Below are positions 1 to 16,310 of a stretch of DNA of 64,000 nt, piece by piece. Under the pieces are notes generated by a model, which did not search any database, was not told where the DNA came from, and was given only the letters and a program-made list of their open reading frames with translations. Origin of the DNA: Monocercomonoides exilis (taxonomy: Eukaryota > Preaxostyla > Oxymonadida > Polymastigidae). The position numbers were made by a program, and so were the translations under genes. Numbering within the stretch: position 1 is the stretch's first letter; each line of letters begins with the position of its first letter. The stretch is from NCBI GenBank assembly GCA_001643675.2, contig LSRY02000053.1, positions 349,501 to 413,500 of the forward strand. The letters are read 5' to 3'.

Positions 1-1727
1 TTCAATCATTGCTGTCTTTCCGGCTGAGGTTTCTCCTTCAAGCAGAACAGGAAAACTGCACACAGACACCGCCCGGCACACCTCCTTCAGGTGTTTCCGC
101 ACGGTTTCAGTGACCACGTAGTCTGGGTCGATGATCTGTGGGTCCTTTCCCATGCGGATGTAGATGCCATCCACTTCAATCAGCCCGTTAGTCATTATCA
201 AAGAGAACGTGGATGAGGCTGAGGCAGAGGCAGACGCTGTTGAGAGTGCAGAGGATGCTTTGATGAGCATTGCTTTGCTCCTCTTCTTCTCTTCGTCAGG
301 TGTAAATCTTTCTCTGATTGCCTTCTCCACCACTGCCTGTGACGCATCGCACAACGGAGACGCAAAGAGCATCATGAATCCGTCATAAAGAGCCTGCATC
401 TGTCCATAGAGTGGCTTCTTGTCCACAAAAAACTCCGGTTTCCTGACTGCAAGACGAGCATGCTGCAGTGCCCTGCACAACGTTCTGAGTGAGAAATGCG
501 GCGATTTCCCCGCGTTGTCTGCCAGCTGCCCGGAAGCAGCAAGCTGTCTCAGATGCAGATACAGCTGGGCAGAGTGCTGGGAGATGGTCAGAGGTGACTC
601 ATTCCCTGTGGCCTGGTCTCCCCTCAGGTAGCTGTCACACAGCTTCGTCAGCTCGTTCTCGTCTGTCATCTCCTCCACATAATACTCTGTGAACCTCGAC
701 CGCAGCAGCGCAGGTAGAGCTTTCTTTCCTGCGTCCCCTGGAGGATTCATACAAGTGAAGAGGCGGAAGTCCGGGTGCCGCTGGATGGGCTGTGTGTCCC
801 CCCGCTCAAAGAGCCATGTGGTTCCATTGGGCGACTCGGCAATGGCGTGCAGTCGCTCTAACGTCTCTGGGGAGGCCATGTTGATTTCGTCGAGGAGGAG
901 CCAGTGGCCTTCCTTTAAGGCACGCACAAGAACACCTTCGATGAAGGAGAAGCCGAAGGAGAGGGAGTTTGATGAGGAGGAAGATGATGATGATGATTGT
1001 GTTATGCTTTCGTTATCTTTGTGTCTTTTGCTGCTTTTCCTTTTCTTGTGTTCTTTTGTTGCTTCTGAAGATGTTCCTGTCGATTGTGATGAATTAGGCA
1101 TGGCATCAATCAATTGAAGCTCGATTTTCTCCAAACGAACACGAAAAGACGACCATTTTTGTGGGATTGCAAGCTCTTTTTCATTTTCTTCTTCATTTTG
1201 CTGCTTCGCTTCATTGTCATCATCATCAAGTGAGACTGATGAAGAATCTGTTTTGCCTTCTCTTCTCTCTCTCTCTCTTTCTCTTTCCTTCTCCTTTCGC
1301 TGCGCATACAACACACACGCTGCCTTCATCATATGAACAGCTGTGATCCACTCCCTCTTCTCAAACGTCGCACTCAGGTTGTTCAAAAACCCTGCATTTT
1401 GTGTCTGGTCAAAGCACTCCACAAACAGCTCCCGGAAGCTCTCAATCAGCGGCTGGATGAGTCTGTCCATTGAGACCGGGCGGAACCCGCCAAAAAGATC
1501 AGACGCGTCGCTCTGGATGCTCAGGTTGTGCACCAGCAGCGATTTGCCCATCATCGCCGCCAGCTGCTGCACGGTGGACGTTTTGCCTGTTCCCGTCTCA
1601 CCTACAAGCAGGACAGCCTCTGACGACATCACACAGCCACTCACGTGCTCCAGCATCCGCAGAGAGGATGGGGTGCGCGCGAATGGAATGCGATATCGCT
1701 TGGATGAGGAAGACGTTGAAGAAGAAG

Positions 1728-1758
<31 letters not shown>

Positions 1759-2826
1759 TGAAGAAGAAGATGATGATGATGAAAATGCCATTTGTAACTG
1801 TGACAAGCTGTACAATTCGGATGAATGAGCTGATCGAGGGTGCTTCAAGCAGACAGAAGAAAAAGGGGAAGATGCTGGAACGAAACCAAAAATGTAGTCC
1901 GCGCATTGCTTCGACATCAGATCCACGATTCTTTCTGGCTCTCTTCCTTCATTCTGCTTGGCGACGGCATTAAGACGAGTAAACCATTTGAACATATCTC
2001 GAAGCGTCATGGGTCTTCCCATTAATTCTAAAGAAGTTATCTGTGTTTTCTTTTCGTTCTTTTTCTCATCTTCTAGCTTTCCATCATTTTTCTCTGATAT
2101 GCTGTTCAGAATATTAAAGTAATCACGAAGTAATTTTTTGCTCATTCCACTTAGAGAAGGAAATCTCTGTGAAACAACAGTCTCTAATTCTTTTGATGGA
2201 AGTTGAGTAAGCATTACAGTTGTTGAATGCTTTTCGATCAATGAAGTTACTAAGTTTCTTGAGATATCTAATGAAGAACTTTCTCCTGTGGTTACCGTGA
2301 AGAACAAACGAAACGAAGGATGTGCATGGAATTCTTCACCACGTGACGGAATAAGTAATTTCCGTGTTTCGAACAAAGGTGTCAATGTAGCGACAACATC
2401 AGATGATAAATGATCAGCATTTTCAAGAACAAGCCAATATCCATTTATCACAGAATTAGTAATTAAGCTTGTCTGCCACTCAAATACCCCAGGAACATCT
2501 GTGCAAATATATGAGCCTGGCAGATCTTTTGCGTCTGATTGATCACTCAAAAACAATGTTATTAAATGATTGTGCGTTCTTTCTGCTAGTTCCTGTATAA
2601 GAAGTGATTTTCCACATCCTGGAGGTCCACAAACTAATGTTGGCTTGATTAATTTCTGTTCTAATTCTGATTCATCTGTATCTTTGACAATTATCTCAGA
2701 TAATTGTTTTTCTGATTTCTGATGAAGTAGAGGACAACCACATGCTGCAGATAATGATAGCAAATTCTTTAATGATGTTGGTGTTTGTATAAAAACTGAT
2801 TTTTGTGATTTTCCTCTTTGATTCAT
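1..2826 (-). CDS. MDN1: Midasin, dynein-like AAA ATPase, N-terminal part (3' end beyond window)
   Basis: Open frame of 942 residues from the ATG at 2826 to the left edge, no intron seen. Midasin (Rea1) is the giant AAA ATPase that strips assembly factors from pre-60S ribosomes in the nucleolus and nucleoplasm. Visible modules: AAA1 with Walker A GPPGCGKS (residues 67-74), followed by the family signatures SDQSDAKDLPGSY and CTDVPGVFEW; AAA2 with Walker A GETGTGKT (409-416), QSDASDLFGGF, Walker B LLDEIN (DE at 646-647) and CMNPPGDAGKKALP before an arginine-finger segment SRFTE; and AAA3 Walker A GETSAGKT (931-938) at the window edge. Poly-Ser tracts lie before AAA2 and between its Walker A and B. 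The AAA1 Walker B reads LVLENAD, with Asn at the Glu position. The several-hundred-residue N-terminal domain usual before AAA1 is missing: AAA1 begins within about 65 residues, and the next gene ends only 152 bp upstream. Confidence 0.93.
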
Positions 2827-2978
2827 CAAAAATTAGCTTTTTAAAAAAGTGATGAAAAATAGAAAAATAATGGATAAGATTACATTGAAAATGGTTTTGA
2901 TCACAAAATAAAAAAAAATCAAACAAAAGATGCATGGTTGCCAAAAAACATGCAAAAGAAAAATAGTCTAATAAAACA

Positions 2979-3824
2979 TTACTGAAGAAAAGATCTTGTT
3001 TGCAGCACTTCGCACTTTGTGTGTGCTTCATGAGGAAGAATAAATGTCTTAACAGTTCCATCAGTGAACGCAATATGAAGGAGAGTCTGCCCATCCGAAC
3101 TGGAAAATGAAGTGATTGATGATGTGTCCTGCAGTTTGTACTCGGCTGTGTTGATTTGCGTAAAGTTGTCGATGTCTGGGGCATTGGGTGTTCTGAAAAG
3201 AGCAACTACTTTGTTTGCGGCTCTTAGGGGAGCTGTTGTTAGCTGCTGGAAAAATGATCTTGTGGACGAAGGAGGGGATTTCTTTTCGATTTCTGGAGAT
3301 GATGAAGATTTGGCCTGTGTATCTGGAGAAGAAGCTGAGGAAGGCGGAGAGGAGGAAGGGGTGGATGAATCAGAGGGAGATGAAGAGGGAGAAGATGGAA
3401 CTGAAGTGGTGGAAGAAGGAGATGTTGAAGAAGAGGAAGAGGAAGAGGAAGAGGAAGAAGAAGATGATGATGATGAATCATCGTCAGCAGCAGATGAAGG
3501 AAGCTCAGGAATGACAGGGAGTTGGAAGATGTGGATGGTTGGAGTTGTGCTTGTCATGGCAAGAAAGCGGTTGTCCGTTGAGAAAGACAAATCTGAATGG
3601 GATTAAAAAAAAAAAGGAAAGAGAAAAAGAGAAAAAGAAAAAGAAGAGAGTAATGTCAGAGCGAATATAGAACGGGGAAAACAAGAAAGCAAGCAAGAAT
3701 GAATGAAAGAAAATGAGTTCAGCATATTTCATTTTTTGAAGAAGAGAAACGAAATTTTCAAGCGGTAAGTATTAATATATTAATATGAATCCAGTAATGG
3801 GGAAAAAAAAAGAGAGAGAGAGAG

Positions 3825-3863
<39 letters not shown>

Positions 3864-3878
3864 GAAAGAGGGAGATAG

Positions 3879-3960
<82 letters not shown>

Positions 3961-5397
3961 TCAACACACTTTTCACTTGAACAGGCTTTCCGAGTTGAGA
4001 CGAGCGTCTGCAAGTCACTTTGAGCTCTCCTGTGTCTGTCGACCACACTCTGGCATATTTGCCCTGTTTTCAAGGAGATATGTTACAAAAAGTTATCAAA
4101 AATAGAAATTATTTAAAAAAGAAATAGAAAATGAAAGGTTAATTTTTAAAAAAAGAAAGAAAGAAAAACACATAAAAAACGAAAAAAATACAATCAAAAA
4201 TGCATCATAATCGAATTTATTAAAGTGGGAAATATAAAGAAAATGAAAACGACATGCGTTAGTTATGAAGGTCGTTTCATACATCAGATGAAGCAGTTGC
4301 AAACAACGCACCGTCTCTGCTGAAACGAATGATCTGCAAAGGATGGTTGTGGGCAGCTATTACGTAGAGCGGAAGCGACGTCTGAATAAACGTGGACGGA
4401 GCTCCGGAGCTGCTGCTGTTTGTCGATGAGTCGCTAGGCTTTGGTGACACAAGCTTAATAAATTCTTCATCTATCACACACGTTGGAATCGTTTCAGGCA
4501 TTCTTTCTTCTTCTTCTTCTTCTTCATACTCTTCCTCTTCCTCTTCGTATTCGGGATTCCACGACATTGTCAGCTTCACCATTATTCCTGGAATCCCGTC
4601 TATTTCACTTCTCAGTCCGTCATTTTCTTCACTTGCAAATGTCTCGCTGGTTGATTTACATAATGTTCTCAATGACTGGTCTTGCAAATCAATCAGTGCA
4701 ATAAGTGATTGTTCTTTTGTCAATGGAATCGCTAAGCAATTTCTTGGACATCTAAATGGAAGATCTTTATCACCATGAAGATTTGATAAATCTACATTTG
4801 AGCTTGTAAAGATATCAGTTTCTAAAATAATTTTCAAATTTTGTTGAATAAACAATGATAGAATAAATTTTCATGACATTACATACTCATTTCAATACGT
4901 GCTATTGGCTTTAGATCCGCTAAAGAGAAAATAAGGATACATGACTCAAAAACAACAACAATTCTTTTCGAATAGTAAAATTGACACTCATTTCAAATTT
5001 TTTGAAAATTCGAACCTTGCTTGATTCATTTTTATTGAAACGATTGGAATAGTAAAATATACGCATCCGAGTACGTTATCCTTTTCAACATCAACACATA
5101 CAAGTGCATAAAATGTTTTTCCTTCTTTTTTAATTGTTGTAGCATATGCCACAAGTTTTGTCCCAAACAATTGCTCTGCCATGCTTACATTGTATCTTTG
5201 TTCTGTAAAATTATTAATTGATTATACAGGATAATTTTAGCTTGAAGAAAACTGTTATACATACGGACATGAAAAGCCTGATGTCCGTCGCTTGTTCGAT
5301 TAAATCCAAATCCTTGCTTTGTAGCAAAAATAAGGTTCGTTCCGATTGAATTGAATGATATGTAATTAAAACGGCTTCGACTATCTAAAAAAAACAT
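2979..5397 (-). CDS. ATG18: PROPPIN (ATG18/WIPI-type) WD40 beta-propeller protein, six exons
   Basis: Exons by my splicing: 5397-5265, 5202-5016, 4963-4887, 4821-4283, 4063-3970 and 3592-2979, together 1644 nt or 547 residues. PROPPINs bind PI3P and PI(3,5)P2 on autophagosomal or endosomal membranes. Family landmarks in order: FNYISFNSIGTNLIFATKQG (blade 1), VSMAEQLFGTKLVAYATT, RIVVVFESCILIFSLADLK, IAAHNHPLQIIRFSRDGALF, then ARVWSTDTGELKVTCRRS and LSFSTDNRFLAMTSTTPTIH. The phosphoinositide-binding L/FRRG motif appears as CRRS (about residues 330-333), keeping both arginines but not the glycine. A Glu-rich tract interrupts blade 5 and an acidic/Ser tract lies in the last exon. Intron 2 is only 52 nt; intron 5 (377 nt) holds a GA/GATA microsatellite. 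The paralogue class (ATG18 versus WIPI3/4) cannot be decided by eye. Confidence 0.9.
3809..3958. repeat. Compound (GA)n/(GAAA)n/(GATA)n microsatellite
   Basis: About 150 bp of GA, GAAA and GATA units on the plus strand, lying entirely within intron 5 of the PROPPIN gene. A similar compound tract on the opposite strand lies at 53149-53396. Confidence 0.95.
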
Positions 5398-5622
5398 TTA
5401 ATCAAAACCTCGATCAAGTGCCCTTTTTAATTTTAGGATGACATGAATAACACGAAAATGTTACATGATAATTCGCTCAACAGCAAAAATAAAATAAGCA
5501 AATAGTGTGAAAAGAATAAAATCATTTAAATACAACGAGTTGTTAGCAATTAACAGAAATTTCTGTTGGTATAACACAAAGTTCAAAAAAAATAAAGCAA
5601 TGAAGAAACTAGAAAATGGATT

Positions 5623-10320
<4,698 letters not shown>

Positions 10321-10605
10321 TTTAGTTTGTATTATCAACTCTCTATAGCAGCCATATAGAAAAATTATTACACAAATAATCCAAAGAAAATTATTGTAAA
10401 TAAATAAAGCATTCAAACAAAAATTGCTTTTTCTCACCGGCAAGAATTGTTTTGTTCGAAAATATTTATTTAAAGAATAATATGGGATGAATTCAAACTG
10501 AAAATCGGATGCAATCAACACATTAGCTTTATCCAATTTTGAATATCTGAACTATGGATAATTTGTTTGCAAATCAACAAATAGGACACTTATAATTTGT
10601 GATGG
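10321..10605. promoter_or_regulatory. Divergent intergenic region between kinesin and MRNIP-like gene
   Basis: The two start codons are 285 bp apart on opposite strands, so promoters for both genes must lie here or overlap the first exons. The stretch is AT-rich. I see no recognisable core element that I can defend. Confidence 0.45.
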
Positions 10606-11712
10606 ATGTCTTTTCTAATTTTAAAATGCTATTCTTGCGACACATATCAAATACATCCACAAAAAAAGATCAAAAAATTTGTTTGTAAACTATGTGGCGC
10701 TTCTCAGTCTATTCAAAAGGTGATTCAATTTTCTGATAGTGCCAAAGGTGAGTCTTTTTCATGTTTTCAGATTTTAACTTCAGAATACATTTTTTGGTTG
10801 TTAACTTTTGATAAAGAATTACGCCCAATTGTGCAGGAACTTAACATGAGACAAGGAAAAGCAAAAGAAGAAGCTGAAATGTTGAATCAACAAATATCGC
10901 AAGAAGCGTTATCTTTTTATGCACCTCAATTGAGCGCTCCTTCGTTTCCTCAGAGATCAGAATGGGAAGAATTTGACGATTTAATAGATGAGACGGAAGG
11001 TTCAAAAGCCGAACGATCTGTTGATAAAACTGACATCTCAGGAGATGTGGACACCGTTGATGGGATTCCAATTATCACTTCATTTGACGAAATCAGACAA
11101 AAATCGATTCCAAAGAAAAGCGTCAAAAGGACTACCGCACCTAGAACTTCAGAGTTTTATGAAAATGAAGAGGAATATGATCATTCTTATGATCAAGAGC
11201 AGTCTCAAAAAAAATCTATAGCAGCTCGTCCGCAAATGCAGCCTCTGGCAATTCCTCGTTTGTCTTCGTTCAATACTTCTATACCTCTTTCTTTTGCATT
11301 TGACGCACAACATTCATCACCTGCCTTGAGCAAGCACGCAACTGATAGAAATCATTTAAAGATGAAATCTTCCAACCAATCGACTGAGCAATTTGAAGAG
11401 CCTTCAAAAATCCAAAGGCAAAGCGAGTGGGACGAATTTGGAGATCTTCTTCCTGAAGAAGCATTTTTTGAATCAAAAAGTGAGCGGCCTGCAAAACAGA
11501 TCAAAGCATCAAATGCCAAAGAATCAATTCAAGCATTCAATAGTTCTGATGATAATAAAAAAACCGCATTTTCAAATCAGAAAAGAAAAAGGATCGCTAG
11601 TGAATGGGATGAGTTTGAAGATCTAGATGATCAGGATGAGAAAGTTTCTTCGACTGATGGCGATGACAGGATAGAAGAAGGCACAGATGGTTCAATTTAT
11701 ATAAGAATGTGA
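10606..11712 (+). CDS. MRNIP: MRNIP-like zinc-ribbon protein (MRN complex-interacting)
   Basis: The N-terminus carries two CxxC pairs (C8/C11 and C27/C30) in the arrangement of the MRNIP/UPF0544 family: a short FLILKCYSC strand, a basic KKIKKFVCKLC turn, then QSIQKV. Human MRNIP binds MRE11-RAD50-NBS1 and stimulates double-strand-break signalling. A 69-nt insertion at 10748-10816 starts GTGAGT and ends AAAG. Removing it joins SAK to ELRPIVQELNMRQG, the conserved helix that follows the zinc ribbon, so I treat it as an intron even though it keeps the frame open (spliced length 345 residues). The C-terminal part is acidic and disordered, with three copies of a short motif: SEWEEFDDL, SEWDEFGDL and SEWDEFEDL. 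The start is the second of two near-adjacent ATGs, the one in frame with the zinc ribbon. Confidence 0.8.
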   Translation: MSFLILKCYSCDTYQIHPQKKIKKFVCKLCGASQSIQKVIQFSDSAKGESFSCFQILTSEYIFWLLTFDKELRPIVQELNMRQGKAKEEAEMLNQQISQEALSFYAPQLSAPSFPQRSEWEEFDDLIDETEGSKAERSVDKTDISGDVDTVDGIPIITSFDEIRQKSIPKKSVKRTTAPRTSEFYENEEEYDHSYDQEQSQKKSIAARPQMQPLAIPRLSSFNTSIPLSFAFDAQHSSPALSKHATDRNHLKMKSSNQSTEQFEEPSKIQRQSEWDEFGDLLPEEAFFESKSERPAKQIKASNAKESIQAFNSSDDNKKTAFSNQKRKRIASEWDEFEDLDDQDEKVSSTDGDDRIEEGTDGSIYIRM

Positions 11713-13757
11713 TGATCTCCTATTTTGTTTCAATGATGAAGATCAAAAAACAAAAGATGTGAATGGATTATTCACTTTTATTTTTTTTTTAAAAAAAAGA
11801 TTTGATTTGTTTAATTTTTTGTTGAATACTGTGTTTTGCTTGAAAGTTAAATTTACAAAGAAAATTTGAATCAAAAACATTCAAACTTTTCGTATGTTTT
11901 GAATAGTTGAAATGATGGCACGTAATAATTATAGTGGTATGTGAAATTATTCATGAAAAATAAAATTAAATAAAAAATATTCTTTTTTCCAAATTGCAAA
12001 TTAACTTTTAAGAAGTACTGACTTTTTTTTTTTTCTTTAATATTCGTTTTTGATTATGGATAGCAACTTTAATTTGGGAATGCAAATTGAAAGATTTTTC
12101 TAATTCCGTTGGACTTGCTCAATAAATTGAATTTTGATATCACACTTCCTTTTTTTTTTTTTTTTTTTTTTTGAATTTCTGAAAATATTGCTTGTGCAGC
12201 ATTAATCTTTAAAAATTGGAAAACAAATCTAAAATGAGAGTTTTCATCAAATAGCATCGGAAAACGAAGAAGAAGAGTCCTAGCAATGCACTCTTTTCAT
12301 ATCTCCTCCATAATCTATTAATTTTTGAATAAATAGCAGGAGAAAACCGAGTGTATTCGAAGGCGGCTTCAAAAATAGCCTTTTGAAGAAACATTTCCAT
12401 CTTTTCTCCTTTCTCCTTTTCCCTAAATCGAATGAAGTGCACTCAATAGCTTCGACTTCCGTGCGTAATCTTCATGAACAGTTCTGCAACTGGTGTTTTA
12501 TAGCACACTTGCGAAGCTGAAATCCACAAACTTCATGAGCCGTGATTCGTTTCTCTCAAATTCAACTTCGTCCTTTCTTCTGCCTCATGTCCCAATTCAC
12601 AATGGCTGAAGCATAAACATCTGCTTCACAGATTCCCCCGAATTTCAACTTTCTTCCATCTTTTCCCTCTCGAAGAAGATAACTTCATTTTCATGTTTCA
12701 TTGGCAACCTTCGGAGGTGATATAATTTGCTGTGAATACTTTTCGCTCCTTTTTCTTTGAGCTCTGCTTTCTGCATAATCCAATCTTCGTTGTTCATCAT
12801 TGACACGATAAACTGAAAGAAGGAGATCATTTCATGTGAGATTTAAGTTTGGCCATGGTTTTCAGTTTCATTGTTGGAAAAGCTGTTATATTCTTTTTAT
12901 AAATGATTTGTTCGTTTTAAAAATACAGATTCGCTAGGAATCGTGTCCTCAAAATCTGCTTGTCCGCAAATCACAGTTCTTCCATTTTGTATTTTTTCCA
13001 GCTATGTTCATAAGATAAGTTTGATTTTTCATTTTTAATAATCGCATTTTTTATCGCTTTTGCCAGAGAGAATACCACATACAATTTTACAAACACTTTC
13101 AAATTAAAAAAATGAAAATTTATGCAAACCTCCAAATATCTTGCTCCCCTCCCCACAGAAATGACTGAATCATCTCCAGCAAAGGACTTTTGCTTTTCAT
13201 CAGATACTGTTTTCCAAATCCTTTCCCGCGATTTGAAAACGATTTTCATTGGAAATAATGGCTTCACTCCCAAAGCACAGACTGATAATTACGGGTTGTT
13301 TCTCAGAATTTGCCCAGAAATGGGACGAAATTTTTTGTTTTACGAATTTTGTTCCACGCAGTTCTTTCAAAGATTTTTTTCAGTTTTAATATTACTATAT
13401 TTAATATTGCACGATAGTGTTAGTATTTCAATCATTCGATTGCAGAAAAAGTTTGGAACAAATCATTGAAATTTTCATAAATGAAAGAATTCTGTTTCAA
13501 ATAGCATTCAATTTTTGAAAAAAATTTTTATGCAATAGATCACTTTGAATTTTTAAACGATTTACTTGATCTCCGAAGCAAATAACATTGAGCGAGCTTA
13601 ATACGAGTTTTTTCCTTCAACAGCAAATTTTTGTCAAGTTAATCCGTTTGATTAGAAATTATTCTCGCAGTACTTGTTAGATAAATAAAAATGTTTGTAT
13701 TTGTCTATTATCTTGTTTGTAATTTTAATGTAAATTTATATTTGCAAAGAACATATA
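11713..13757. other. Gene-poor AT-rich spacer
   Basis: About 2 kb with no gene I can support. It has poly-A and poly-T runs (for example at 12146-12171) and short open frames. Weakly protein-like stretches on the minus strand around 12250-12830 and near 13000-13270 match no family known to me and could be decayed coding sequence. Confidence 0.5.
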
Positions 13758-15356
13758 ATGAAGAAAGCAATTCCATTTTATCAAATTAAGGAAGAGGAAG
13801 AAGATTATGAAGAAGGTGATTTCAGTGGTGATTATTATGAAGATGAAGAAGGGGAAGAGGATTATGATGAAAGCGATGAAGAAGAATTCAAATCAGATCT
13901 CACAGAAAAGTTTACAAGTTTGTGGTTATTTCTTTTGATAAAACATTCGATGTTTTGAGTGTTTTTATGATTTGTCAGGATCGTTTAATGAGCTGATGGA
14001 ATTAACTGATGATAAACAAAAAAATAAAAAAATTTTTGAAATGAGGGAAATGATGGAGGAGATGAATAGAAAAGAGATTGAATCTGTGATCACAAAAGAA
14101 ATGTTCGACAAAATAGACAAAATGATTGAAGAAAAGAAATTGACGATGGAAAGTGCAATTTTACTGATGAAGCACATTGGATATTGCAAAGTGCTTAATG
14201 GAGTGTGGAATGACATTTTTGACAAATCTTTGCTGAGCAAAAGAATTCAAAAGATAATTTTTAAAGAAGATAAGAAGATAGGAGGAAAGAAAGAGAATCT
14301 TTTAGACGATCTTTGCGTATGCTATGTAATGTCGTATGAGTTTTCAATGCCTAAGAAATTACTTGTCATTTGTGTACCCCGTCTTCTGAAAATTGCTTTG
14401 AAGAAAGAGGAAGATGAGATAACTCAAAAAGAAGTGGAAATGGCTTTGATGGCTTTGAGCTATATAAAAGACTCTGAAGTGTGAGAATTTCTATATTTTT
14501 TTCAAACATAAATAATTTCTCTTTGTTTATTTTTTAGTGGAAATTTGAAAAAGGACAGTTCTTGCATGAGATCGAAGAGATTGTCCAATATCACCAGGAA
14601 CACCACAATCTGACTCGGCTTGCATATCAATCAGCTTGGCAGTTTTTAATCAACCGATTTCATGAAGATATAACTAACAAAAGTTTAATTGCTATTAAAC
14701 TGCGTCATGCAAGAGTTGGAAGTTTGGAGGATGTAATTGTGAATGAGCTGCATTTTGTGAGAGAAGCAAGAAGAGAATTGGAGGAACTGATGACATGTGT
14801 GAATTGGAAGAAAAAGGAAAATTCGAATGAAGAGAGAAAAATAAAAGCGAAAGAAGAACATACTTTGATGAGATGGATTTTTAAATTGGGATCTTATTTG
14901 GAATACTGTCAGTTGTGGAATGGAGAGTATTCTGGGCTTGTTGACAGCATTGCTCATGTGCTTCGAGCAGCCCAGGATAATTTCGGAGATATTAGCTCCT
15001 GGTGTATCTATTCCTTGAGAAATATGGAGGAAAATGAATCAGCGAATGTCGACGATTTGTTGAAAATTGGAGTGGTTGATGTGTTTTTGGAGGAAATCCA
15101 GCTGCCTACATTGAGAGAAGAGTGTGTAGAAGTGTATATTAATTTTTTTGAAGGGATTTGTGAAAGGTTGAGAGAAAAGATGAAGGATGAAAAGGGAGAA
15201 GAGCAAAGGAAAGAGATGAAAAGGAAGATATTTGACAAGATGGAAGAAGAAGGATACGAAGATTGCATTAGCGGATTGCTGGTGTTCAATTTTAATGTGA
15301 TGCTTGAAGAAAATATTTTGGATTTTGAAATAGAAGACTATTTTGTACAGCTATAA
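13758..15356 (+). CDS. Unknown helical-repeat family protein, member 1
   Basis: Exons 13758-13917, 13979-14478 and 14538-15356, 1479 nt or 492 residues. The function is not recognised. An acidic N-terminal exon specific to this copy (EEEEDYEEGDF and similar) precedes a two-part alpha-helical body. Exon 2 contains KIDKMIEEKKLTMESAILL, LLMKHIGYCKVLNGVW, a DLCVCY segment and QKEVEMALMALSYIK. Exon 3 contains YHQEHHNLTRLAYQSAWQFL, NELHFVREARRELEEL, a RWIFKLGSYLEYCQLWN segment and a C-terminal KMEEEGYED box. There is no signal peptide, membrane segment or catalytic motif; the helix spacing recalls ARM/HEAT-type folds, which is inference. Two more full members lie at 16311-17769 and 46283-47698, with a decayed one near 53400-53990. 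Intron positions and phases (1, then 0) are the same in all three full members. Confidence 0.8.
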
Positions 15357-15679
15357 AGAAAATGTTCTTTCTGATTTCATTCCTTTTGTTGAAGTCTCAG
15401 AAAAAAGCAGAAGTGGAATGAAACGAAATGGAATGGAATGGATACAGAGATTTCAGGAGAGGCAGATTGAGCCAAATGAGCAAAGGAAAGAAAATGAGAA
15501 GAGAAGAGGAGAGGAGAGAAAGAGAAGAGAAGAGAATAAAACATTTCATTCTGAAGCAACACCTTTGGATGAATACGAAGCATGATCAGCACAAATTGAG
15601 GATTCTTCATTCATTTCATTCAGTCTTCTCGTTATCAACTTCTGATTATGCTTCGATTTCACTCACACTCACGTCCTCG

Positions 15680-15711
<32 letters not shown>

Positions 15712-16310
15712 CACAACATCAATCACCATCGCAACAATCAATCCATCTTATTTTTCGAATATTTGTTTGTGACGTATCATTCTCTATGTAATTCCTGTAA
15801 ATCTCGCTGTATTTTGAAGAATTCTTCGAAACTTTACTTCGGATGCAGCATCACAACAATATTCACGATATAATATCAACATTTTTTAGTATTTTTTTTT
15901 TTTCAGTTCACTGACTTTTCACTTCTCTTCTTCTGAAATCCAAAATCAAATGTTAAAGTGAAACAAGGGAAAAAGCAAAAGGAACATGAAACCACTCAAA
16001 GGAGCAAAGAAGAGATTTTTTAAGTTGATAAATAAGAAATAATATGTCAGCTTTTGACTCATAAAACTTCTTTAGAGACAAATTACTTGTAAAAGTTCTT
16101 TGAAGAAGAAAAGAAGAAAATGCAAGATACTTAAACACTCTATCTTTTTTTTTAACACTTCGTAAAAATGAAGTGAGAAATAATAGAATATTTTTGGGGA
16201 GGAAAAAAAGCTAAAAAATTATTATTGAAATGTGAATTGATAAAAAAAGAAAAGAAAAGAAAAGAAAGAAACATATAAATAAATAAAGCGAAACATTTGA
16301 GCTGCTGAAT
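15357..16310. other. Convergent intergenic spacer with TTTCAC hexamer array
   Basis: About 950 bp between two convergent family members. It holds a purine-rich stretch (15417-15545), a short TTTCAC hexanucleotide array at about 15681-15713 and AT-rich sequence. The short open frames are not convincing genes. Confidence 0.5.
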
